Positions 31,161 to 41,973 of a DNA stretch of 64,000 nt are shown piece by piece. Numbering within the stretch: the stretch's first letter is position 1; every line of letters begins with the position of its first letter. The stretch comes from Pythium myriotylum. Its lineage: Eukaryota > Oomycota > Peronosporomycetes > Pythiales > Pythiaceae. Made by a program: the position numbers and the translations under genes. Under the pieces are notes generated by a model. That model was not told the DNA's origin, ran no database searches, and was given only the letters and a program-made list of their open reading frames with translations. The stretch is from the NCBI GenBank assembly GCA_023091665.1, contig JALJCQ010000014.1, positions 1-64,000 of the forward strand. Reading direction: 5' to 3'.

Positions 31161-31939
31161 ATCCGCGGAAACGACCATTCGCAGTCTGCTAGAGTTTCGT
31201 TTGCTTGTATTACATACAAGGTCATAACGACGAGTCAATGCGCGCGACATGATTTGATTCAAGCTCGGCTGGAATAGTTTGATTACAGCTTCAAAGACTC
31301 CAATATAAGTAGGCAAGGGTCAGTCTTTGAGAACTTTTATTGGCACCTTCTCGTGTCAATTCTCGTTGGTTATACTTCACCACCGCATCTTTCGGTCCTA
31401 CTCTGGCGCAATCGACGACAGAGTTGGGGCTGTCTGCCTCCAGCACCCAACACTGTCTCCAAGACAAATCGAGGGGAGGAGTTGGTGAAATGTCAGCGAC
31501 TATGTTGAGTCAATGACAATCTAGAGCAAAAATATGAACACCACTCTTTCAGCAACGGTAAAATCTCAACTCCAGATTCTGCAAACGGCAATCGTTGAGA
31601 ACTGGGGCTTTTGCTTGCATGCATCGTCTAGGTTTGTCTTCCTTTGTGAGGTCAATAAGGTGTGCGGGGGTCCAGACAACGCCATGTAGGATCTGGACAA
31701 AGCAATCATTCGGATCGAGGTTTGTTTTGCTTCGTCGCATGTTTGGCCACTCAGGGCGCGTTGTAAACAAAGCCTGATTGCTCGCCATCGTCCGCAGCGC
31801 GTAATCGTCGCCGCTATAGCATTATCTTCGGGTGGCAATCGGCGCAGGCCACTGACTTTGTCGTTGTTCAAGCGTCCTCGACGCTTTGACCGCGCATACC
31901 AACGTCAAACTGCTCATTTTCCAACTCGCTCTGACGAAG
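31161..31939. other. Spacer SWEET-h / SWEET-i
   Basis: 779 bases. Open frames up to 101 codons exist on the minus strand but have no recognisable motif. The initiator for SWEET-i is at 31912. Confidence 0.45.
31912..31927 (+). promoter_or_regulatory. Oomycete initiator-like core promoter, SWEET-i
   Basis: GCTCATTTTCCAACTC, matching the first 12 positions of GCTCATTYYNCAWTTT, 12 bases before the ATG at 31940. Confidence 0.65.
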
Positions 31940-32806
31940 ATGGGCTTCTTCACAACACTTTTCAAGATCATGCCGGCCTGTACGTCCACGATGATGTGCC
32001 TGAGCCCGGTCCCATCGATCTACAAGGCCTACAAGACCAAATCGACGGGCGTTGCCTCGATTGTGCCACTAGTGTCTATGCTCACGAACTGCCACCTCGC
32101 CTTGCTCTTCGGCTACTTAAAGGAGCTATACTTCCCGCTTGTGTACACGATGATTCTAGGCGATACGCTCTCGCTCACCTACGTCGTCGTGTTCTACATC
32201 TACTCCCACGAGAAACCCAAGGCCCACAAGGTCTTCGCAGCCTTTGGTAGTGCGCTCGTCATCCTCACGACCTACGCTTTCATCGGCGGGTACGGTCTCA
32301 CTGACCAGACGAGAGACAATGTTGGCCAGACTGTGGGCTACTTTGGCACGACGGCCACCGTCATCCTCTACACGTCGCCGCTCGAAAAGGTCGCAATGGT
32401 ACTCAAACACAGGTCGGGTGTGTTTTTCAACATCCACATGCTCTGTGCTGGCACGTTCAACAACCTCATGTGGGTTTGCTACGGCTTTACGGTCCACGAG
32501 TGGCTCGTATACGGACCCAACATCTTCTGCTGCACCATGGGCTGCCTCCAGATCTCGCTCTACATGATCTATCACCCAAGTACGCATCCGTACGACGGCC
32601 CGATCCCAGGTATCTCTCCCGAGATCGCTCCTTCAGTCACCATGGATATGAACGAATTGCAAGATCCCTCGGTCACCTCAAGAGCCAAAAACAAAATCGA
32701 GAGCCCCAGCTACGTGGCGCTCAAGTCTCCGCTCGAGCCATTGCACAAGCACTCGCCTTATACTGAGATTGGTGTTGTTGCGGCCAGCCACAATGGAGCA
32801 AACTGA
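31940..32806 (+). CDS. SWEET-i sugar transporter, 288 aa, intronless
   Basis: One exon. MGFFTTLFKIMPACTSTMM start. At the place where 17 paralogues have an intron it reads NCHLALLFGYLKELYFP without gap or insertion, so the intron was removed precisely. Loop YSHEKPKAHK, GGYGLTDQTRDNVGQ. Repeat 2: SPLEKVAMVLKHRSGVFFN, AGTFNNLMWVCY, GPNIFCCTMG. A long tail contains SPSYVALKSPLEPLHK, about 20 residues from the end. Confidence 0.92.
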   Translation: MGFFTTLFKIMPACTSTMMCLSPVPSIYKAYKTKSTGVASIVPLVSMLTNCHLALLFGYLKELYFPLVYTMILGDTLSLTYVVVFYIYSHEKPKAHKVFAAFGSALVILTTYAFIGGYGLTDQTRDNVGQTVGYFGTTATVILYTSPLEKVAMVLKHRSGVFFNIHMLCAGTFNNLMWVCYGFTVHEWLVYGPNIFCCTMGCLQISLYMIYHPSTHPYDGPIPGISPEIAPSVTMDMNELQDPSVTSRAKNKIESPSYVALKSPLEPLHKHSPYTEIGVVAASHNGAN

Positions 32807-33103
32807 GACCGTTGAACTCGAAACGACGCCAACTGGATCCGGCGTTGCATGAGTGTGAAGGTTGAAGCTTGTTTACGACGGCGCTGGGCGTTTGCGTCAT
32901 TGCAAGGATGACCATAGCAGCTCCCTCAATTTGTAAGAGTAGTACATGCATTTACATTAACCCACTTAACAAAGTCATCCACTGATTTTAGCGTAGATTC
33001 GGTGACGTTTGACGGTCTCACTTGCTCGATGGATGGCCTCCTCAGTCTCCATCTCTCTCGCACGCTCGCGCACTCCAGATCTGGACCACGAGTCGGCTCG
33101 CCA
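32807..33103. other. Spacer SWEET-i / SWEET-j
   Basis: 297 bases, no gene seen. Confidence 0.4.
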
Positions 33104-33981
33104 ATGGGCTTCGCGTTGCAGTTCTTCCGCGTCGTCGCGGCCTCGACGTCCACGATGATGATCCTGAGTCCGATTCCGTCGATTCTCAAGACGCTCAAGA
33201 ACAAACACACGGGCGTCGGCTCGATCGTGCCGCTCGTCTCCATGTTCACCAATTGCCACATTGCGTACGTACGTGCAAGACGTTATACGCGCAGATACAT
33301 TAATCCCACGTTCTCGTCTGTTGCGACGTGTATGACAGCATGATGTTTGGGTACCTCTGCAAGCTCTACTTCCCGGTCTTCTCGACCTTTGTGCTGGGCG
33401 ACGTCCTCTGTCTGATCTACATCTCCATTTTCTACCGCTATTCGCACGAGAAGGCCAAGGCGCACAAAGTGTTTCCGCTCTTTGGCGTGCCGCTGCTGCT
33501 CATCACGATCTACTCGTTCCTCGGCGGCTACGGCGTCACGGGCCAGACGCCGTACGACGTGGGCCAGACCGATGGCTACATGGGCATCGTCGCGACCGTG
33601 ATCCTCTACTCGTCACCCTTTGAAAAAGTGGCGCTCGTGCTCAAGCACAAGTCGGCCGTCTTCCTCAACATCCACATGGTCTGCGCCGGCACGTTCAACA
33701 ACTCGATGTGGATCACGTACGGCTACATGACGCGTCAGTGGGTCATCTTCGCCCCCAACGTCTTCTGCTGCACCATGGGCTGCATTCAGATCTCACTCTA
33801 CTTGCTTTTCCATCCAAGCACGCACCCGTACAACGGTCCGATCCCGGGCGTCACGCCGGACGAGGAGATCGTTAAAGACCTGGAAGTCGGCGAAGTCTCG
33901 CCCAGCTCTAAGATCGTGATGGAGAGTCCCAGCTTCGTGGCCGTCAAATCGCCGCTCGAGCCACCACACCAGCTCAAGTGA
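33104..33981 (+). CDS. SWEET-j sugar transporter, 267 aa
   Basis: Exons 33104-33264 and 33339-33981 (74-base intron, donor GTACGT). Starts MGFALQFFRVVAASTSTMM and is the nearest relative of SWEET-a, 18 kb away (same KHTGV.SIVPLVSMFTNCHIA). Loop YSHEKAKAHKVF, GGYGVTGQTPYDVGQ. Repeat 2: SPFEKVALVLKHKSAVFLN, AGTFNNSMWITYGYM, APNVFCCTMG. The tail is a textbook form of the shared motif, SPSFVAVKSPLEPP, six residues from the end. Confidence 0.93.
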
Positions 33982-34393
33982 GTGAGCCAGGGAGAAATCC
34001 CTGCAGAGGCCACGTCGACCAGTGAAGCGCAACCCAACTGGGCTCGATGGTGTCAACTCCCGCGTCAACAGCGATGAGCTCTGAACCGTGATTGTTCGAC
34101 TGGAGTCGCTGATCAAATACTCATACTAATTTATAGTAGTAGATATATTCTATACTCATACGAATTTCAAGATAAATCAGGAGCCACAACTAAAAAGAAA
34201 TGAAATGATGAGGTGCAGAATGATATAGGAGTAGAGGGGACTGGGACATGTGTTTTGCCGCAACTTTTTCATCCAGATCTTCCAATCTCATGGCATCATC
34301 GCCGACGGGTCCTTCTCGTGATTATCCCGAGAGTCTTCAGACCCATTGCGTCGGCCTCGCGTGGTCTTCCAGATTAGTTGCTCATTGTCCAAC
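33982..34393. other. Spacer SWEET-j / SWEET-k
   Basis: 412 bases. AT-rich around 34120-34210 with an ATACTCATAC direct repeat (34119 and 34154), otherwise featureless. No gene. Confidence 0.45.
34380..34393 (+). promoter_or_regulatory. Initiator abutting the start codon, SWEET-k
   Basis: GCTCATTGTCCAAC ends one base before the ATG at 34394. If transcription starts at the A of TCATT, the leader is only about ten bases. Confidence 0.55.
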
Positions 34394-35275
34394 ATGACGG
34401 TCGTCGTCACCATCTTCCGCGTCGTGGCGTCCTGCACGTCCGTGACGATGATCCTGAGCCCGATCCCGATGATCTACAAGATCCACAAGACCAAGACCAC
34501 GGGCCACGCCTCCATCCTGCCACTGGTCGGCATGTTCAACAACTGCCACGTCGTGTGAGTCGATATCTCGTTGAGTTACCGGGAGAAATCTGCGACGTGT
34601 GCTGACGTGGCATCTTAATTTCGTAGGATGATGTTTGGCTACCTCACGAAGCAATACTTTCCCGTCTTCTCCACGTTCATCATCGGCGACGTGTTTTCGT
34701 TCATCTATGTGGCGACTTTCTACCGGTATTCCCACGAGAAGCCGCGCGCTCACCGCATCATCGCAGCCATTGGCATCCCACTGCTGTTTGCATCGATCTA
34801 TGCATTGCTCGGTGGCTTGGGCTACACGAACCAGCGACGGCGAGTCGTGGGCAACTTCCTCGGTTACTACAGTATCCCCGCAGCTCTTTTACTCTACGCG
34901 GCGCCCATGGAGAAAGTGAGGCAGGTCTTCCGCCATCGCTCGGCTGTATTTCTTCCGATCCACATGATCTGCGCCGGCACCACCAACAACCTCATGTGGA
35001 TCATCTACAGCTCGCTCGTGGGCGAGTGGCTCATCTTCGCGCCCAATATGCTCGCGTTCACCTTTGGCGTCTTCCAGATCCTACTCTACCTGGCTTTTCA
35101 CCCGAGAACGCATCCGCTGCAGCTGCCCACGCCGCAAAGCCTCGAGATCGAGCTCGAGCTCGGCGTGTCACCGAGTAACCATGCCGCGATCAACGAAAAG
35201 AGTCTCAGCAGCCCGAGCTTCGTGCCGCTGGCTTCACCCCTCGAGCCGATCCATCCGCAAAAGATCCCTGTGTAA
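34394..35275 (+). CDS. SWEET-k sugar transporter, 269 aa
   Basis: Exons 34394-34554 and 34627-35275 (72-base intron, donor GTGAGT). MTVVVTIFRVVASCTSVTM start; between TM1 and TM2 it has KTTGHASILPLVGM, and repeat 1 ends NCHVVMMFGYLTKQYF. After the linker helix the usual GV.GQ is replaced by GLGYTNQRRRVVG, an extra-basic loop. Repeat 2: APMEKVRQVFRHRSAVFLP, AGTTNNLMWIIYS, APNMLAFTFG. Tail SPSFVPLASPLEPIHP. It resembles SWEET-q and the u/v/w group (TKQYF) more than its direct neighbours. Confidence 0.92.
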
Positions 35276-35568
35276 GCGCTGGGCAAAAGCGTAGCATCGC
35301 GTAAATAAATCAGTAGTCGCTTGGTCGTTTGTCAACTAGACCCACTGATTGAAGATGGCGTCGGTAAGAAGGAAAGGCCATGCAGCCACGCCATCCACTG
35401 ACGTGGGCTTGATTGACTCAGGTGGCGAGCCCAATGCGACAGGGCTCGTTCGCTAGGAAGTTATCCATCGACGACCGATGCGAAGCCAGGCGATGTTCTC
35501 CTCGACGTGGCGGCACATCCCCCCAGAGAGAAATTCGACACCAGCTTCACTTTAGCTTTTTTGCCACC

Positions 35569-36434
35569 ATGGTCATCGCCGCCGTCGACGTCTTTCGCGT
35601 CGTCGCGGCCTGCACGGCGACGCTAATGCTGCTGACGCCGGTCCCGACCATCTACCGGGCCTGCAAGACCAAATCCACAGGCGTCGCGTCGATCGTGCCG
35701 CTCGTGTCCATGCTAGCGAATTCCCACATCTTGTACGTCCATCGAAACACTTTCCCTCGTGTGGGCACCGGAACGCTCTTCTGACGGCGACTACTTTATT
35801 CAGGATCTTCTATGGCTACCTCACAGAGGACTACTTCCCGATCTTCTCCACCTTTGTCGCCGGCGACGTGCTCTGCCTCATCTACATCGCGATCTTTTAT
35901 TGCTACTCGCACGAACGGGCCAAGGCCCGCAAGGTCTTTCTGCTGTTTGGCATCCCATTAGCAATCGTGACGCTCTATGCGGTACTCGGTGGATACGGCT
36001 TGCTCGGCCAGTCGCGTCATGCCACGGGCATCGTGATCGGCTACATCGGAACCTTCGCGACCATCCTGCTCTACGCGTCGCCCTTTGAGCGGATCCGACA
36101 GGTGCTGCAGCACAAGTCGGGCGTCTTCCTCAACATCCACATGGTCTGTGCTAGCACGTTCAACCACTCAGTCTGGGTCGCGTATGCTGCGCTTTCGCGG
36201 CAGTGGCTCATCCTGGCGCCCAACGTCTTCTGCTGCGCCATGGGCTGCCTTCAGATCCTGCTCTATCTCATTTACCACCCGAGCACGCATCCGTACCAAG
36301 GCACAGTCTCGGAACAGTTTGATCTCGAGATCGGCGACGGCCTGCGAGACAAGCGGCTCGCAGTGCAGGGCAATTATTTCGTGCCGATCACGTCGCCACT
36401 GCAGGCGCCAACGAGCCACTCTTTTTCCCGATAG
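35569..36434 (+). CDS. SWEET-l sugar transporter, 264 aa
   Basis: Exons 35569-35732 and 35804-36434 (71-base intron). Exon 1 has one extra codon (MVIAAVDVFRV) compared with its paralogues. LTPVPTIY replaces LSPIPSIY at the TM1 kink. Repeat 1 ends NSHILIFYGYLTEDYFPIF. Loop YSHERAKARK, then GGYGLLGQSRHATG. Repeat 2: SPFERIRQVLQHKSGVFLN, ASTFNHSVWVAY, APNVFCCAMG. Tail NYFVPITSPLQAP. An initiator-like TTCACTTTAGCTTTTT sits at about 35546, just upstream. The preceding spacer (35276-35568) holds nothing else. Confidence 0.92.
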
Positions 36435-36935
36435 ATATTTAGAATTCTGTATTTTTAGAGTTTAGACCTTCTAGAATTGCTATCAACTGAATTGATTCAC
36501 GCTCCGTCTCATCGTTCCGGATCTCTGACGTGTCCTTCGCGTCACCGGGGTCTTTGCTGGCCCCGTTGGCTGGACTTGGCTGGACAGCGTTCTTCTCGCG
36601 GGCCCACAGGAATTTGCACGCGTGATGATTGGATGGCAACGATTGCGTCATGACGAGATAGCCTCGGATAATCTGTGATGACGAGAGTCTGCGTTGCCGC
36701 AGATACCTCATTTCATTAGCCTCCCACCCATCTCCTCAACGGAACACGGTGATTCACTGCTTCAGGACAGACAGCGGTGAGACACAGTCTCTGCCCTGGC
36801 GGCTTTTAGCGTTCTCCGATCTTTTGCTCCTCCTCCAGTGGGGCGCACAAGCTCAGACTCGCACTCCGAACGAGTGCTGCGAGCCTCGGCATTCCTGAAT
36901 TGGCCAGTCAACGGCTAAGGGTCCAAGTCGTCGCA
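36435..36935. other. Spacer SWEET-l / SWEET-m
   Basis: 501 bases, no gene. A degenerate initiator (GGCATTCCTGAATTG) lies near 36888. Confidence 0.45.
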
Positions 36936-37846
36936 ATGACCGTCGCCGTCGATGTCTACCGCGTCATGGCTGCCTGCACGTCGACGCTGATGCTGCTGAG
37001 CCCAATCCCGATGATCTATAACATCTACAAGACCAAGTCCACGGGCGTCATGTCCATTGTCCCGCTGGTCTCGATGCTCGCGAACTCGCACAGTGCGTAC
37101 GTTCAGTCGCTTCCTCTCCTCTACACAAGTACTCAGTCTCACTCACATGTTCTCATGGTGACAGAATCTTCTACGGCTATTTAACGGAGCACTACTTCCC
37201 AATCTTTTCCACGTTCGTTGTCGGTGACATCTTGTGCATCACTTACATTACCATCTTCTACATCTACTCGCACGAAAAATCCAAGGCTCACAAGGTCTTC
37301 CTGGCATACGGCATCCCGTTGACCCTGATCACGATCTATGGCTTCATCGGCGGCTTTGGAGTTACCGGGCAGACGCGGTATCAGGCTGGCAATGTGTTTG
37401 GCTACGTGAGCATTGTCACGAATCTGCTCTTGTACTCGGCCCCATTTGAGAAGGTCGCACTGGTGCTCAAACACAAATCGGCGGTGTTCATCAACATCCA
37501 CATGGTCTGCGCCGGCACGTTCAACAACATGACGTGGATCACTTACTCGGCACTTACGCGGCAGTGGCTCATCTTTGCCCCCAACGTCTTCTGCTGTACC
37601 ATGGGTTGCACTCAGATCGTTCTCTACCTCATCTTCCACCCACGAACTCATCCGTACCATGGACCCATGCCTGGAGTGGCCATCGACCCTGTCCTCGAGA
37701 TTGACATTGAACTCGGCGACATGTTCGCGTCGCCCAAGACGCAAGCCAAGGCGATGACCACGCCCGTCAGCCCGCTCTTCGTGCCACTCGAGTCGCCACT
37801 CGAACCGATCCAGCCGCCGAGAACCAAACAAAATGGCTACGTTTGA
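36936..37846 (+). CDS. SWEET-m sugar transporter, 280 aa
   Basis: Exons 36936-37096 and 37165-37846 (68-base intron). MTVAVDVYRVMAACTSTLM start. With SWEET-l, -n and -o it shares the exon-2 start IFYGYL(T/S)E(H/D)YFP. Loop YSHEKSKAHK, GGFGVTGQTRYQAGN. Repeat 2: APFEKVALVLKHKSAVFIN, AGTFNNMTWITYSAL, APNVFCCTMG. Tail: HPYHGPMPGV, an acidic patch (DIELGDM), then SPLFVPLESPLEPIQPP. Confidence 0.93.
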
Positions 37847-38652
37847 GTTCTCACTACCAGCAACTAATTACACTGCATAATAGAAGTACCATAAATTGTC
37901 TAAACGGCTTTGCTGTTGTACTGGAGACGCGAATGAGAAGAACGACACAAACCACGACGGCAAACTGCCACAGAGGGAAGCTGGTTCTCGATCAGATTCG
38001 TCACCATAAGGGACACGCTTGCTAGTACCTCTCACTGGCTGACTCTGGATACTGCAGCACGAAGGCACGACGCCGTTGGCATAACGGGACAGCCCCGACC
38101 GGCACACTCCCACTATTCACCCGGATGAGAAACATGGTCCTCATTTTGGAGACACATACACATCAACAGTCTGCCGGCTTGTTTCTGCCCGTAAGACAGC
38201 TTGAGTCGTCTACGAAGAGCAGAATGGAAAGCTCACCTTCAGGATGAGGCAATGCTTCCCAGATCTATTGGCACATCATTCTGTAAGGAAAGAGTGCACG
38301 TCTTGTTGCCTTTTCTTTCGAAGACACCGACACCATGGGAATTTGACTGGAAGCGAAAACGGATGCGGGTGGGATGGGCGTGATTGCGCCACGGGCGATC
38401 CGCCTCATGGCATCATCGTGGATGACCAGAGTCACGGAGATGGGCGTTTGGCAACTGATATCGCATCCCAGTAGATTACCGCGGTCTGGTTTCATGGGTG
38501 CGACTTCAATCCACTGCTTTAAATTTTCTTCAACAAGCCACACACTCGACGGCTTTTGACGGCGGTCGTCTCCGGATCTTTTTGCTGTACACTCCCCTCT
38601 ATTGCACATTTTCGGGCTCATTCCAGTTCTCGACGCGCGTCTACGGCTCGAG
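37847..38652. other. Spacer SWEET-m / SWEET-n
   Basis: 806 bases with only short, motif-free frames. The initiator for SWEET-n is at its right end. Confidence 0.45.
38616..38630 (+). promoter_or_regulatory. Oomycete initiator-like core promoter, SWEET-n
   Basis: GCTCATTCCAGTTCT, a partial match to the oomycete core, 22 bases before the ATG at 38653. Confidence 0.5.
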
Positions 38653-39533
38653 ATGACGGTCTTTCTCGATATTCTCCGCGTCTGTTGTGCTTGCATGTCG
38701 ACCATGATGCTGCTGAGCCCAATTCCGATGATCATCAACGTCTTCAAGACCAAGCACACGGGCGTCATGTCGATCGTGCCTCTCGTTTCGCTCTTCGCCA
38801 ACTCCCACATAGCGTAGGTTGGATCTGGGCTTGGTCTCCCCGTATGATTCCATTCTGACCGTCGGTTTCGCACAGAATCTTTTATGGGTATCTCACTGAG
38901 CACTACTTCCCCATTTTCTCCACGTTCGTCGTTGGGGAGGCCCTCAGCATCGTGTACATTACAATCTTCTACACCTACTCACACGAAAAGCCTAAAGCTC
39001 ACAAAGTTTTCCTGGCGTACGGCACACCGCTCTTGATTGTCACAATTTACGGCTTCCTCGGTGGATTCGGCGTGACGCATCAGCACCGGCAACAAGTGGG
39101 GGATATCTTTGGCTTTTTCAGCATCCTGACCAACCTCGTGCTCTACTCGTCTCCGTTCGAAAAGGTGTTCCTCGTGCTGAAACACAAGTCAGCGGTGTTT
39201 CTGAATATTCACATGGTCTGCGCCGGCACGTTCAACAACATGACGTGGATCACCTACACGTGCTTAACCCACCAGTGGTTCATCTTCACGTCCAACGTCT
39301 TCTGCTGTTCGATGGGCTGGGTCCAGATCTTTGTCTACCTTATGTACCATCCGAGGACTCATCCTTACGACGGCCCGATCCCAGGGGTCACGCCGGAGCA
39401 CGACTTGGAGAGAGGAGACGTGGCCTTGACACCCAAGGAACGGATGAAGACTTCCGCTATGATCGAGAGTCCGCACTTTGTGCCACTAGAGTCTCCATTG
39501 GAACCGCCGATTGCTACCAGAACTGTAAATTAA
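38653..39533 (+). CDS. SWEET-n sugar transporter, 272 aa
   Basis: Exons 38653-38813 and 38876-39533 (62-base intron). MTVFLDILRVCCACMSTMM start; KHTGVMSIVPLVSLFANSHIAIFYGYLTEHYFPIF. Loop YSHEKPKAHK; GGFGVTHQHRQQVGD. Repeat 2: SPFEKVFLVLKHKSAVFLN, AGTFNNMTWITYTCL, TSNVFCCSMGW, where Ser replaces the usual Pro of the A-P-N motif before TM7. Tail SPHFVPLESPLEPP. Sister to SWEET-m and -o. Confidence 0.92.
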
Positions 39534-40423
39534 ACTCTGGGACTAACAAACAAAGTAGAGATGACTTCGAAAGATAAGCACCACATGGTCGTGTAATAAT
39601 GCTCGATTCGATTAGGGTGCCTTGATATCACCATCCTTTTGGATGTACGTTTTAGTTGTGCACTTCTTTCTTACTGTCTGTCTGCGTGAGGACTGGTTGG
39701 GGGAGTGTGTCCCACAACTCACTGCAAGTTTTACAGTGTCGAAGGCGAGAAAACTGCATTCTTTCTTACTCTGAAGCCACAGGTTCGGATTTGGATTCCT
39801 CTTCAAACTCCACCATTTCCAGCTCAGCACCGTCGAGAATCTGACTTTGACCGCATTAGATAGCTCTACTCGAGCACGTGCCCAAGAGACACGGAGTCGG
39901 TGGCTCTTCGTTGTAGCAGCACGCGAGGTTCTTCACAGTCATGTCTCCTTTGCGTGCGCCTGCCATTACAGCAATGACAGCCGTCGCGTCACTTGCTCAA
40001 ACACTCGTTCGCATGCATTGAGGCAGTGCTTTTCAAACTCAATAGTTGCCAATTGCATCATTTTACCGGAGACCCTCACCGCCACAAGAGTGTTCACAGC
40101 TGTGACGGGGCAGCGGCAGCTGCCGATATTGGACGAATTCGATCCTCCCAGTGAAGCTCAGTGAAGTTCACTCACCCAGTCGTGGGGTGATGTCGCATTC
40201 GATTGGATGGCACACAATGTTTCACACTTGCCGTCCTTGTATCAGTACTGTAGACGACCACCAACCCTTTCATTCAAATCCAATCCAACAGTGACTACTG
40301 ATGTTGCACCACTTGTCAAGACCAGAGCCCCATTTCTCTTTCACACGATTTCTCACGTCAGACTCGAATGGACATTTGACTCGAGGCTCACAGCCATTCC
40401 TGAACTTTCAGCCGACGCCCACC
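39534..40423. other. Spacer SWEET-n / SWEET-o with possible gene remnant
   Basis: 890 bases. On the minus strand around 39985-40110 one frame reads plausibly as protein (VRVSGKMMQLATIEFEKHCL, then NACERVFEQVTRRL), and near 39790-39840 another is acidic (GAELEMVEFEEESKSEP). Stops separate them. They may be pieces of a decayed gene that I cannot identify. No SWEET motif is among them. Confidence 0.35.
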
Positions 40424-41346
40424 ATGACTGCCGTGACCGACATCTTCCGCATCCTCGCGGCATGCACGTCGACGATGATGATCTTGAGCCCGATCCCCAC
40501 GCTGCTGCGCGTGAGGAAGACCAAGCAAACGGGCCTGGCGTCCATCGTGCCGCTTGCCTCCATGTTCGCCAACTGCCACATCTAGTATGTCCATGACCAC
40601 GATATGCACGCCTGGATTATCTCTTTGCTGACCAATGTTTTCATTCCTTCAGCATTTTCTACGGCTACCTGAGTGAGCACTACTTTCCGGTGTTCTCCAC
40701 GTTCGCGTTCGGCGAAGTTCTTTGCATCGGTTACCTCACGGTATTCTATCTGTACACCCATGAGAGGTCCAAAGCCAACAAAGTTCTTGTCACTTACGGC
40801 GTCCCACTCGGCGTACTCACGGTCTACGGGTTTCTCGGAGGCTTTGGTGTGACAAATCAAACCCGACACGACGTCGGGAACGTCTTCGGCTACGTCAACA
40901 TCATCACGAATCTTCTTCTTTATTCGTCTCCCTTTGAGAAAGTCTTCCTCGTGCTCAAGCACAAGTCGGCCGTTTTTCTCAACATCCACATGGTCTGTGC
41001 TGGTGCCTTCAACAACACAATCTGGGTCGTCTACACGACGCTAACACACCAGTGGATCATCTTCTCGGTGAACGCATTCTGCGCGACAATGGGTTGGACC
41101 CAGGTCGTGCTGTACCTCGTCTTCCACCCGAGCACGCACCCTTACGATGGCATCATCCCAAGTGACGACGAGCCAAGTGTCGACCAAGTTGATCTAGAAC
41201 CCGGCGATCTTGTACTGTCACCCAAGACGCGTACCAAGGCCGCTGTGGTACCCGAGAGTCCACTCTTTGTGAGTCTCGAGTCCCCACTCCCTGCCTTGGC
41301 ACCACTGAATGTGCAACCACAGCGCGAAGACTTTGCTTCGCGGTAA
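40424..41346 (+). CDS. SWEET-o sugar transporter, 284 aa
   Basis: Exons 40424-40584 and 40653-41346 (68-base intron; without splicing a TAG stop occurs at the junction). MTAVTDIFRILAACTSTMM start; repeat 1 ends NCHIYIFYGYLSEHYFPVF. Loop YTHERSKANK; GGFGVTNQTRHDVGN. Repeat 2: SPFEKVFLVLKHKSAVFLN, AGAFNNTIWVVYTTL, SVNAFCATMGW, again with no Pro in the A-P-N position. Tail SPLFVSLESPLPALAPL about 12 residues from the end. An initiator-like GCCATTCCTGAACTTTC lies near 40393. Confidence 0.92.
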
Positions 41347-41973
41347 GGAGGTCAAGCCAAGGAGAAGTTGGTTTTAACGATACCTAAAAAAATGGGTAGG
41401 ACATGGGAAATGTCGGTTGTTCTCTTTGGACTTCAAGCCATTGAACCTGCGAAGTATTAGTCTGTGGTTGTGAGAAACCAGACGTGCGACTAATATAGCA
41501 TGGGAATCCACGAAAGCGCGCCTAGAGACTCCGGTTGCGCGGTGAACCAAGCGTCTAGGTATTGCATCATAGAGTTGAGAGATCAGCCTCTTTCAAATCG
41601 AGTCGGACTGGAAATCCATGAGATTACAAGTTCAGAAACGAAGGTGCACCTTGCGGCCTCGATTTTGCACATCTATCTTGCTGATATCTTCGGCGTCAGC
41701 TTGAGTGGTCGTGTCTCCATCTTGAATCAGTCTCAACAACAAAACAAATGATTCCGCGAAGTGGCCTCAACTGAGCATCTCAGGTAAGGCCACTTCACGG
41801 AATCATTTGTTTTGTAGCAGGCAGCATCGCTCAGGGAGCGACCCTGCCTTGCAGAGTAATCGCCATCTGGTTCGCCTTGACGCCCAGGTTGATTACTCTG
41901 GTCTATTTGGCCATACCAATTCGAGATCGGGTTTTGGCGGACCGATCATTGCCCAACTTGCTTCGAACGAGTC
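41347..41973. other. Spacer SWEET-o / SWEET-p with long hairpin
   Basis: 627 bases. Contains the 77-base hairpin described next and a second inverted repeat, CAGAGTAATC (41852-41861) against GATTACTCTG (41891-41900). No gene. The 83-codon plus-strand frame ending at 41751 runs into the hairpin and has no recognised motif. Confidence 0.5.
41739..41815. repeat. Hairpin with 29-base arms
   Basis: Arm 41739-41767 (starting ACAAAACAAATGATTCC and ending GTGGCCT) is the reverse complement of 41787-41815 with one mismatch, separated by a 19-base loop. It lies about 160 bases upstream of SWEET-p. Size and near-perfection suggest a miniature inverted-repeat element or a small-RNA precursor. Confidence 0.88.

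Noticed and set aside
31566..31871. 101-codon minus-strand frame between SWEET-h and SWEET-i
   Set aside because: No recognisable motif, ordinary spacer composition and no paralogue elsewhere in the window.
41854..41900. tRNA-like or terminator structure in the SWEET-p upstream region
   Set aside because: There is a 10-base inverted repeat, but no tRNA arms or conserved boxes and no T run; left as a plain inverted repeat.
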